From contig VXAY01004092.1 in NCBI GenBank assembly GCA_013399855.1, positions 186,001 through 250,000 on the forward strand: 64,000 nucleotides of DNA, in the 5' to 3' direction. The notes under the pieces are model-generated. The model saw only the letters and a program-made list of their open reading frames with translations, was not told the origin of the DNA and ran no database searches. Of the stretch, positions 13,919 through 25,780 are shown in pieces. The position numbers and the translations under genes are program-made. Source of the DNA: Oxyruncus cristatus. Lineage: Eukaryota; Chordata; Aves; Passeriformes; Cotingidae. Every line of letters starts with the position of its first letter. Positions within the stretch are counted from its first letter, which is position 1.

Positions 13919-16900
13919 GAAGAAAATGGGAAAACTAAGCGGAAAAGGCAGAGTAAATATTTCAGGCCAGGTTTCTTCCGTAATTATGAAAAAAGAAATT
14001 AAATGATAAATTATGGAAGAGTCGTTTCCTGCTCACAAGGCACGAGTGAGAAGGATACTTGGAACTGAAATGAGTTTGCAGAACCAAGGCTCAGTTTTAC
14101 TTGCTTAAGACTATCAGACTCAGGCTCATGCTTATTTTAAGATTACTGATACCCTTCCACGCTCATCCATAACAGCAGCAACTTAAATACAACGCCCATT
14201 TTTACTCAGGAAACCTCAGGTGGGAGCTAACACGTAAGTGCTACTGCAGGCACACACTGATGGAACCAAACTCCAGGGTACGGAGATGGAAAAAGCCAAA
14301 CAAACCACTCAGATGGGAACGGGGCAAAAGCTGAAGGCTCCTCCATCTCGGTGCATCACTCAGCCATGCTGAGCGCAGGGACTTGGATGGGAAGAGCCTA
14401 AATGCTCCCACATGATCTTGCTGCTAATCCAGGCTCAGAAAGACCTGGATCTTCATACACCATCCAGTGAAACTCTGGCAGTTAAAGAAAGCCAGAGAGA
14501 ACCGCTGACATCGGAGGATGGCAATGCCACGATCCCTGCCCAAAACTTCTCCTTGCCTAAAGACACTGAGCCTGTGTGAGCAGAGCAGGTGCCACCTGAA
14601 AGATTCTCTGGCTTTGGGGGAATCCCATCAAACCTCTCAGGGCTTGTGTCCCCCTGAGGGATCACAAGAGGAGAACATCAGACAGGGCACAGGAGCTATG
14701 TGTGATTTACACTTCCCTGAGAAACCACTCTAAGAAAAAAGAAAAAGCACCTTTGTGTTGTAAATCAGATAGTTAAACAGGATCCCTTCAAATATTCCAC
14801 ACCGGCCAAGTCCAAACCCAAAAGCTGAGGGACACTCAACAAAACCTTTCAGTAAATCACCACGGTAATCCCATAGCGCTTTCAAGCACGTACAGAAAAT
14901 AAAGTGTTCTCTTTCTTAAATTAGTGAAATTTTAAGCAAAACTGGTAGATGGAGGCTACAGGGAGTGGGACACAACAGCTTTTAAAACATTCCAGCTAAA
15001 TCCACCAGCAGCAGCACAGCAGCAGCGCTCTGACAAGTCCCTAACAATGTAGAGGCAATGTGTACTTGGAGCCTCTGGGTATTCTTATCCGGGTTTCAGG
15101 AAATTCCGAGAGGGAGGGAAGTTGAAGTGCTTGCAAAAACATTAAGTACAGGTTCTGTTTAGAATACACAAGCACATACACACTCCACAAAAGCTCAAAA
15201 AAGGATGCTTACAGCTTTGTTGCTGTTTTTGCAGTAAGCAGCCAACAAGCGCAGAAATTATGTGCATAGGGTAGATCAAATAGGCCAAACAAAATACGCG
15301 GTAATACCCACTTACTCCTCGTGCAAAAAAGACAAAGATCCCATGATATACAAAATAGCTTTACCCCCTTGTCACAATATATTTTAAGTATGGCACTTAC
15401 TGACAATGTTGCCCTTTTAATTTAGCATTATGCACAGTTCTAACAGTAGCTCGTTAGCAATCACAAAGTTCCGAAATGTGCAACACACAAGTAAGTGCTA
15501 TGCTTTTAACAAATATCATCCACTAAAAAGTGATCCCCCCTAATGGTATCCAATATCATTTTGAAAGATGAATACACTCACATTTTTTTCTGTAACCTGA
15601 GCCTAAATAAAATCAAGAAAGCAAAACTGAAAGGTTCAATGGATTCATTGAAGGAGCTGGTAAACCTAAACACACTGCAGGCAACTTTGCTGATAAAGCT
15701 AAAAAAAGAAAATAAGAAGAAGCTGCTAAGCAGCACAAACAACACTTTGCTTTCATTTTCATAAATACCAAAGTATAGTATGCTCAGGGGCTCTAAATGA
15801 TACATGACAGAAATCAGTGAAGAAACAAAAATCAGGCAACTCAATTCCAGCAGCATGAACATTCAACGTAGGGCAGAGAACGACAGGAATTGCCAGTTCT
15901 TGCCAGCTTTAAATTCTGGAGGTTGTTCCATGCAACCCTGCCATCCCTGAACTTCCAAACCACTAATTTGCCATCGTCATTTAGAAGGTGGCTCCTCATC
16001 CATTTAAAGGCTGATGCAAAGAGACATTGCCATAAAATGAAGGCATGGACCGGCTGTGCCTGAAAACAAACAGCTTCCGACCTCAGGAATAAGTTTGGTA
16101 ATGGAAAATGGAGAGCTGAGCTTGAACACACCAGATGACAGAATGGCATCTTGGAAAAGCTAACACAAGCAACTCGGAAAACAATATCTGTAATTTTCAA
16201 CAGATTTACTTGTTGACTTACTAGGCAGCAATTTGGAATTGCAAAGCAGGGCTTTATCAAGCAGCTTTTCTCCCGTCTTTTGAAAGGGAAACTAAAGTTC
16301 AAGAAACAAAATCTTTGTTACAAATATGTTTCTATTATTACAGAAGCAGTTAGCAGCCTCTCTAGTTACCAGTAGTTAGTCCTCTCTAATTAGCAATTAG
16401 CATCCTCCGACTCTCACAGACTACAAAATATGGGTCGTGCTGCATAATGATATACACTGTTAGAACAGGTAAAGTATTGTAAGAAAAGACTGATCCAACG
16501 TTTAAATGAGTCAAAAATTTGATTCAATGCTGATTAATAAGCCAGAAAATACCATAAGTTGTATGGATGCACAACATGCACTTATTTAGAGCACAAACAG
16601 CATTGGTACCACTCCTGGAATTGAAATTATTCAGAAATGTTGCTAAACTGAAAAATGCTTCTAAATTAACTCCCCTCATTAGCACCTGTACTGCAGCCAC
16701 TGAAGCCAGCACAGAAGGCTCAGATTGAAACTCTAAAAGCTGGTGGTTCCTACAAAGGATGCTAAGTACCATCTGTGACCTCATGAAGAATTTAACCTCC
16801 ACAAGTTTTTGGACCATTCACTGCATTTCTAACACAATTCAAAAATCTCTCCAGTTTTTTGGACACATGCCAGAACAAAATTAAAACCTTCTTTACTGTG

Positions 16901-17764
16901 TTTTGCTAACTGCAGGGACTCATTCACCTCAGGCTCAACAATGACATCTCAATTGCAAATCAAGATCCAGTAAGGTTGTAAAATACATTTCCTGGCTGCA
17001 GACTACAAAACACTACGCTGAAAAAATATCTGAGTCCCACCTGTAGTTTAACAACACAAAAGCTGTAAACATTTTCAGATTCTGCTACAAGATTATGTTT
17101 AGATTCTGTCTCTCTTATTCTTTACACTCTAAATAAAACCTGGGTAAGTCAAAAGCTTTTTAAAACTACACCTTGTCACTACTCAGTCTCTCACTAACCC
17201 ATATCTCACGTGACACGGCCCTACAGGTGCAGTGATGCCTGTTATCTGTGTCATGTTAGCTAATCATTTCATGCCAGATTCACACAGAGATTAAGGTAAC
17301 TGTCCACGACAGGAACGCCGAAGAACAGCTACCCCTAGTGATGAGAGAGACGGGAGATGAAGTTCAAAGCCTGTCTTTTGTTCCCAGTCATTTCTCATTT
17401 TTCCCAATGAGCTTGTAGCCAGACACAGAACAACCACTGGACAAAGACAACACCTCCGTCTGTATACACATACTTTAACTGCAAATAATTTTACCAGAAA
17501 GGGCCCTGTGGATAGGTTTGTGTGACGTTGTTACAGCCAGGTCAGAACTCCAGCCTCAAACACTAGTGTACTAACATCTAAAGAGTTAAAGCACAATTTA
17601 AATCTCTCTGGTCTGCCTCCTGCAATCTTAAACGGTAAACAGATACTTCTCTGGGTCTCTATGAAATAATGGGAATACCCAGAGAGTGCAAGGGAGAGGA
17701 CACCAAGTGCTCATATTGCAGCTGGCAGAGTCCAAGTTTATAAATCCAGATGCCAGAACAAGAG

Positions 17765-18560
17765 AAATACAGAATCCCACAAACATTTAGGTTGGAAAAC
17801 ACCTTTCAGATCCCTGAGTCCAAACATAAAGCCCGTACTGCCAAGTCCACCACTGACCCATGCCCCTAAGTGCCACATTTTAGATACCTTCAGGGATGGT
17901 GACAGGCCAGGTGCCATTGGTCTTGCCCACAACTTCACCCACAACTGACCAGCAAGCCCAGGTCCTCTCCCACCACTCTCCAGCCACTCTTCCCCCAGCC
18001 TGTAGCGCTGCATGGAGCTGTTGTGGTCCAAGGGCAGGACCCAGACCTTGGACTTGTTGAACCTCATACAACTGGCCTCAGCTCATCAATCCAGCCCATC
18101 CAGATCCCTCTGCAGAGCCTTCCTGTCCTCGAGCAGGTCAACACTCCCACCCAGCTGGGTGTTGGCTGCAAACTGAGGGTGCACTTCATCCCCTGATCCA
18201 AGTCATCAATAAAGATATTAAACAGGACTGGCCCAAACACTGAGGCCTGGGGAACACCCTTGGTGCTCAGCTGCCGGGTGGATGTAACTCCGTGCCCACC
18301 ACTCTCTGGCCTGGCCATCCAGGCAGTTTCTACCCAGCAAAGAGTGCACTTGTCCAAGCCACGAGTAGCCAGTTTCTCCAAGAAAACTGTGTGGGAAACA
18401 GTGCCAAAGGCTTTACTGAAATCCAGGTAGGTAACACAGCCTTCCCCTCATCCACCCAGTGGGTCTCCTTGTCATAGAAGGAGATTAGCTTGTCCAAGCA
18501 GGACCTGCCTTTCCTGAACACAGGCTGGGTCTGATCCCCTGCTTGTCCACTTTTCACACA
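17765..18560 (-). mobile_element. CR1 LINE fragment with reverse-transcriptase remnants and internal deletion
   Basis: Read on the minus strand from 18560 downward, broken frames give CR1 reverse-transcriptase pieces: [36 protein letters not shown] (the conserved block before the catalytic YADD/FADD region) and FIDDLDQG. Next come [13 protein letters not shown] and YRLGEEWLES. The sequence then jumps to CR1 3'-UTR-like sequence and ends at a CCTAAATG..GGGATTCT-like 3' end near 17765-17790. In intact CR1, several hundred nt of ORF2 C-terminus separate these parts, so this copy has an internal deletion near 17900-17950. The expected FADDTKLG motif is degraded to QPTPSWVG by frameshift. The copy is inactive. 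Confidence 0.92.
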
Positions 18561-21500
18561 GATGGAAAAAAGTGAACAGGAGTGTTCTTCAGTGCAAGGA
18601 TGTCATTCATCAGAAAATTAGGAAAATTTGTAGCAAGCACCAATCTTCCTGATTTGTCTTTCATGACTGAATACACAGTGTGCAATCAATCCAGCTAAGG
18701 ACTGTCCATGAGTATGCACTCCTGATGGATAATTTAGTACAACCAGCAGAGACTATTTGGAGACGTTTTTACCTGGAGTTTTCTGAGCACTGTATTGGCT
18801 CTTAAGTTACACGATTGTATTGTAGAACTGGGGGTTCTAAACATGTCCATAAATATCACACAGCTACTTTAAAATATGCATAATACATTCTTTATGCACT
18901 CAAAACACAGGTACACAACTAGGAAAATAATTTTTACAAGAAAGAAAAGGAAAAGAAGTCAGCATAAAGAGCATTCATGTGGCAGGAAATTCAGAGTACA
19001 CAAGTTGTAACATCAAGAAGAGATAAGTGTCAGGAAGAAATGAAAACTTTAGTGAAGGGAAGCAAAAAAGACAAATTAGCAACATCATTATTATCCACAA
19101 AGCAGAAGTCAAAATCATAACAGTCCTTGCTTGAAACACTGCAACTCACTATACACTATTCACTCATCTTCTATACACATATCAAATCCTTCTCCATATC
19201 AAATCATGGAAGAGACTAATTAAATCATGCCTTCTCCTGCACATCACTTGGACCACTAGATTTCTGTGTTACCAAGAGAGAAGCCAAGTGAAAGGGGAGA
19301 GAGAGACTAAGTGCAAGCATTTTGGTGTAGAGAACTCTCGCCTTTTTTATATTGATTTCCTTCTCTATGCTTTCTCTGTGCCCACAGTGAAAGAAGCCAA
19401 GGCAAAGAAAGGAGGTGACACTACAGATCCGCGCTCTTCCACCGGTTCTCACTTCGGAATGAAAACACCCCCCGAAATCAGCAGCAATTAATAACATGGC
19501 ACAAGGGCTTTAACCTACAGAGTCTAACCCAGAACTAGCAAAAGATACTTCTGCCACAATCTTTTCTACCAGCAACTCTCAGTTTACCTGAGAAAAAAGG
19601 GAGAAAGATGCTTGAAAGCCCCAGTAGTGAAAGTCTTCCACTGACCTAAGTGTCACTTCCAGGTAACCACAATTCCTCCACGGTGGATGACTGTTCCCAA
19701 AGTGTTGGAAGCTGCATGGAGCAGGCTCCAGTGGGGCTCTGGTATTTTTGGCAGCTCATGGAAGCGGTCAGAGGCCTCCACACCCAACACAGTTAATCTG
19801 CCAGGAGTGATGGTGTTATCTCATGGTGTTAGGCATGGACTGTGAGGCTGTGACTCCGTGAGTAAACTGAGAAATCACTGAGGAAATTATGAAACGCCTG
19901 TCCTTTCTAAAATAAGTCTTTTGCAAATTATTTTCCATTAGATTATAATGTTATTTCCATTCTGAAAGGGAAAAGAGACAAAGTGCACCGGCCTGTTACA
20001 AAACAGGGAGGCATATTTTAATCTTCATCACTTAAAAGAAATTAAGAAATAAATTTAAAGCATGGCTCCCCATGCATTTTTCACCAGCAAATATTAACTG
20101 GGCGTATTTTAACATGTAAAAGACAATATATGGATGGAGACAGACTCTTCCAAGTTCACTTTGGGTGGGAAAGTTGAAATCAAGGAATATTACTTCTAGT
20201 GCCAAGGAAATGTGTCTGCCAGGAAACAAAAGCAAGGGCAAGCCACAGATACAGTCACAAAAAAGAAGCCACTCAGATGTAACACTGAAGGTGATTTGGA
20301 AGCTGACACAGGCAACCACGGAATGAGTAGAATTACCATCCTGCTTTGATCTGCAGCACCACAGGCCTTTCTGAAGCTTTGGTGCTACTGTAGCAAGAAA
20401 ATTTTGCTGCTGAGTATTATGGAGGCTGATGGACAAAACACAGTTGCAGTTTATGTAACAAAGAGCCAACATTGTATTATTAAGACAGCATCAGCTCTCA
20501 TATTAATCACGCTACTGCGCTGTGTTCTAACCTTCACCTGTGTGTATTCTAAACTCTGAAAACCCTTTTCATGTCCTGAGACACAATCGAATACAATGAG
20601 GTGCCTGTTGGAAACAAGTAAGTGCACTGAAAACAGTAATAATTACAGTAATGGAGGACTGGTATAAAACTGTTCTCATCAGCCTTTATCCCACTGTTTA
20701 GACTTTCATGAAGTGTTCATCTTTAGTGTACTGTAAAACATGAATTATAATACTGATCTGGAAACAGTGAAGACTAGGCAAGAAAACATCTACAACTTGC
20801 AACATCTTCAAAAAGCAGTTCTTCACTGATATGCCAAACATGTTATAATAAAATACGAATAAGACTGTGCACTAAGTACAAGGTTTACTTTGAAATAGTT
20901 ACGCTTCAACATCACAGTGAGGTACTTCTTCATAACTGTGCATTAGAACGGTTTCGTAGGATACACTGCAAGTTTGTTTTTTTTTTTATGTTAATGGGTA
21001 GAAAAGAACCTTTATATATTCAAGCTGTATTTAGCAGGCTCTTTTACATCCTTGAAAAGATGACTGGGTAATATTGGTCTGAGCAGACAGGCTGCCAAAA
21101 CTCAGTGGGTCAGACTGTTAAACACAGGAAAAAAAACGTGACAATCATAAAAATAGCCTACACAATAATAATAATCATTTTCTGTGACAGCAGATGAGGT
21201 TGTGGTACATCTATAAATGCATTAACAGATTTGGGCTCAACATTTTGATAATGCAGGAGTACTTGAGGGCAAAAGAGCATATAGGATTTGAAACCACATC
21301 ACATGAAAAAAACCCAGATGCCTAGTTATATAAAACACTATGCAGTAGATTGAGCTTACCTGTTCAGTGCCTTACATCACTGTTTAACAGCAAGCAAGAT
21401 TGTCACTAAAACTCTTCAGATGAACACCTCTGCTGCCCTGATGCCGGGTATCACACGGCACTAGGAGTCTGCGTGACAGATGTTGAAACAGCAGTAGCAG

Positions 21501-24500
21501 TGCACTAACAGAGGCACTTTTTAGCACGACTACACACCACAGCCAGAATTTTGGCAATCACCTCTAGTGGAAGGAATCTACAGCGTTCCAAAGATTTATT
21601 GCTATTCATTCTGTCAGTTTTCCTGTGACTTCTTTACCTGTGTTCATGAGGATGATCTCTGATGCCCAGAAGAATCCTACCAACTCCTTTCCTAATGAAG
21701 GAATATGCGCTCACTGAGCACTCTTCAAAATATTTCAGTCATATCACAGACTTTTTTAAGACTTGCTGGACCTGACCTATTTGAAAAAGGGTTCTCTTCA
21801 TGCAATTCTTACAGGCCCTTCTGCATGCTATTACTTTAAAGTCTCTGTGATTTAACTTTATTATTTTGTATTCAATTCACATTATTGTTCAGCCATTTAA
21901 ATGTTCTGAGGCCATTTCAAAGTCTTCTCTGATATGTACTATGTATCTGCTCTGAGCCTCTAATATGGTTATTGAAACTTTGAAAGAGTTCACTTGTAAC
22001 TGACTTTTTTAGTCCCTTTCTCTTGTTTAATGTAATTGCTCTGTTCCAAATCAAGCACCGGCACTTCAGACGTTTTAACTTTTGCTACTTCTGAAAAGCT
22101 GTTAAATCTTTATGCCACAGTGTAGCTCTCAAAAAAGGAACATTTTGAACTAAGTTCAGCGTGGCATTCCGGAATAACTGAGGGGTGTCTCCTTCCTTTA
22201 CAATTAACAAGCAACTGGGAAAAGGGCAAGCAACAGAGTAGCCTGGAGTCAAAGAGCTACAGACTGCAATTCTGGAAATCCATCAGCCAGTTCTTGTCCT
22301 CCCTAAAAGAAAAAAAAAGGTGCAAGGGAGGGAGGAAGGAATTTGTGATATATCCTCAGGTCTGAGTTATGCCACAGCCTTCTGCCTAAGCATACTTTGC
22401 TCCATCAGACATATGTAACTACGAGATTCTATATTCATATAAGAAACCTCTTTACAAGGGAACACGAGTTCATTCGTGGCTTCTCAACAGAAGGTAGATT
22501 AGCACAGAAACCTGCCTGGATTGCTTTGTCTCTGCATTCCTTTTTTAGCTGAAACCAAAAGAAGGAAACAACTGTAATTTCAGATGACAAGTGATATTAT
22601 ATCTATACCTTACTCTGAAGTGCTGTCCACTTTGGCATTTCATTTTTGCAGTAGTAGTGAAAAAAGTCAGTGGCTTATTACGCATGCTGAAGCTGAAACT
22701 GGCTGTGTTCACTTCCATTTCCTTTTTTAAGTGTTTCCTGGGATTCAGTCATATTCTAGTGCTTCTACATTAAAGACCTGACGAATGTGCATGGTTCATG
22801 AAGGAACTGGATGTTAAAGGCAGCCAGTGAAAGTTGCTCATGAAGGAGCAATTCAATTTCTGCTCACAGTTTTTTATCATTTGGTTGTTTTGTTGAAACT
22901 GTCAATCAGTGGCCGAGTTAAAAGGTTTATAGGATGGGCATTGTTGCTGATTTCTGATCAGTAAACAATTGGTTAATAAATATATATACATTATATATGT
23001 ATATAAACATAGACACATATAAAAAGAGGACTCAAATTCTGACATGGGCAGCTTGATCAGATAAGAGCCAAAACTGTGTGTCTTGTAATAGATACATTTC
23101 ATACACTAAATCCAACCGGTCCTTCTTGTTCCTCCCTGGTGTATTGCTTCTCCTCTGACGTGAATTCATTTAAGATGCACCACTCCCACTTCTGCACTTC
23201 CTCTATTGTTTTAGACACCTTAATTTAACCCAGAGTTTTCAATGAGAATTTAAACAGGTGGGTAACGATGCCAAAAGAATGATCCTATGTCATAGTGCTT
23301 TTTTTCCCAGCTAAAACTGCAGAATACAATGAAATCTAACTTTGAAGGACTTAAGAAAATTTTTAATAAACAATCTTCTGGGTATCTAACTAAATCTGAC
23401 TAGAACATAAATCTTCCCATACAATCTGAAACAAGGACTTGGCCAGATTGGAACTGTTTTTCACTATAGCTCTAATTATTAATTTTATTCAGCAGAGAGT
23501 TTTAGCATATGAATAATTCCATCTCTTTTTTTCTCTAAAGCATGATAAAAATAGGCCTTTAAAATGAGCACACGCTTTAAGGGCATGGAAAAAAAAGACA
23601 ATAGGATCCTTTACATGGATTTCAATGGACAGATAGTAGAAAAGAACTAAAAAAAGCCCAATAAACAAGGTGAGATTGGCCACGTTAAGCACATGCATAC
23701 ATGGCACTGCTAAATGGCAATGAATGCCATTGTGGTGTTTGACTCTGACTTTCTCTGTAGGAGAGCATGTGTATATATAAAATGGTATTTCCCCTATAAA
23801 ATGCTTTCCTTAATAGATCTTTCATGTTAAAATGAATCCATTAGCTTCCTGAAAAAACCCACCCCCAAATCAACTAAAATCCACAGGATGTACATTCGTA
23901 AGTGAATGTCTACGTGAATTCCTTTCCTTTTCTAAAGCAATAGCAAATCCCATTTTAAAGGTAGAAATGCTTGTATTCCTGTGATAGACAATTTTGTAAC
24001 ATTACTTTCAAAGAAAAATATTTTGAAAGGCAAAAAGAAAAAAAAAAAAACAAACCTGGGTACTTGGAGATTCAGAGGCAATTACATGAGCTGCCTGATT
24101 TTGACTGGGTCATTCTTGACAATGAGAAAACAATTTAAGGATGTAAGTGGTATGCTATCACTGGAAGAGAAACCCCTCTTTGAGACAGATACAAATCCAC
24201 ATGACATACGTTTGTTCAGAGATAACAAAATATACAGGTACCACCCGCTACACAACTGCCGGGGCTGTAATAATCACGAAAATTGAAAATTTAAAGCAGC
24301 TTAGTCTAATATAAAGGCAGACCACTGTAGCTATGAAGTTTATAATCAAAAGAGTAAGCCTGGTTGTACAGCAACACCACCTCAGAAATACAGGAGGGAG
24401 ACTCTCACACAACTTTACTATCACTGTTAAAACCCACTCATTAAAACCTCTGTAAACACAGAGGAGAATAAAATCTTATTATCTGCCTTGCTCCTGTGTC

Positions 24501-25662
24501 TCTAAAGGAAATAATCAACTTGAGCATAATCCCACTAAGTAAGTGCTCAGCAGCACGAGACCAATGGTAGCTTTTCCCCAACTATATCTTCTGATGCTTT
24601 TCAGCACAGAAATGAGACCATTTTAAACACTTACCGTCTGACAGGCCAAATAAACACACTCCAAACATCTCAGTGAACTCTCACAGAAAGCTACCACCCC
24701 ACAGTCTAAAAAAATGCATAGAGACACTACTGAGAGACACTTTGAGCTCAGCCATCCACCCGCTGCTTTGTTAATTTATTTTACGCTTCCTTCAGAAGAA
24801 TCAGATGTACAGCCAAAAGGGCTCTGGGGACCTGGGGGACACTCACTGACTCAGCAGTATTTGTACTTTGCTAGTATGTCAGTACGATCAGTCTAAGGTA
24901 ATTTATCGTTCACACTGCAATGAGAAGCCCTGCAGAACCGTAAAACACGACAGCAATCGTTAACTCTTAGCTTAAGCTTTCCTCGAAGTGTTCTTCCCTT
25001 GTTTTCCCACGAGAAAGGAGGCACGGAACGGTGATGTTACACGGCCATTGCCACCTTCAGGCCAATAGCAAATAAATGGAATAGAAAATATAACTCAAGG
25101 GGTTCACGCCTGCGAACATATATGGGGTAACCCACAGCACAGACAATGGGATAACACTTGTTTCCTGGGACAAGACCCCCAGTGCAGGTCAGGATTTCAC
25201 AACACGAATTCAGTATCCACTGACACCAGTTGTTACTGTAACTGACTGCCGTGAAGAGAATGAAATACAGCATCATATAAAAATCTGCCAATATCCAGCT
25301 AACAATCTTACCCTGACAAGGCAGACGAGGGAAACAGGATAGACAGCCTCTACTTACCAAAAGCTGAATCATTTCACCTTTGAATCTCCCTGCTTTTGTG
25401 CTTACAAGGCCAAGTCTTAATCTTCTAATCATTTCCCCCCCTTCATAACAGCAGAAGAGTCCAACAACTACTTTTGCCAGTCTCACTTGCTGAGCAATGG
25501 AAAAGTACCTTCCATCAGCTCAAGACAAGGTTAAGAAAAAGGGAATCCCAACCTCAGTTTTTTAATCAAAAATCCATCCAGGACAATAATCAGTACAAAC
25601 CTATCCTATTTCCTGGCAGCAATAAAAATTTTCAAAGGAACAAAAAATCCAAACTAACAAAA

Positions 25663-25696
25663 NNNNNNNNNNNNNNNNNNNNNNNNNNNNNNNNNN
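25663..25696. other. Assembly gap (34 N)
   Basis: Run of N immediately before an A/C-rich tract. The gap was probably caused by low complexity, so the true length is unknown. Any open frame drawn through it (25474-25785) is meaningless. Confidence 0.97.
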
Positions 25697-25780
25697 AAAA
25701 AAAAAAACACCAAAAAAAAACCCACAAAAAAAAACAAAACAAAACAAAAAAAACACAACAAACACAAAACAAAATCAAAC
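25697..25780. repeat. A/C-rich low-complexity tract beside gap
   Basis: AAAAC, ACCC and AAAACA units, the same style as 5442-5535 and 8637-8746. The left end is hidden by the gap. Confidence 0.88.

Larger units (their letters stand above)
6851..17764. other. Intronic sequence with simple repeats, no gene recognised
   Basis: AT-rich intron of CTNNA3. It holds the A/C tract at 8637-8746, a poly-A run at 13898-13918 and a block dense in TAAT/ATTA cores at 11237-11311. Minus-strand frames at 15841-16302 and 16524-16817 are open but have no recognisable domain. No coding exon, tRNA or structured RNA could be supported. Confidence 0.65.

Noticed and set aside
15841..16302. 153-codon open frame, minus strand
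   Set aside because: Cys/Phe-rich peptide with no recognisable motif. It covers part of a possible old repeat shared with 20.3 kb.
20032..20472. 146-codon open frame, minus strand
   Set aside because: No family resemblance and no promoter or splice support.
25037..25486. 149-codon open frame, minus strand
   Set aside because: Composition unlike a conserved protein. Adjacent to a gap and unsupported.
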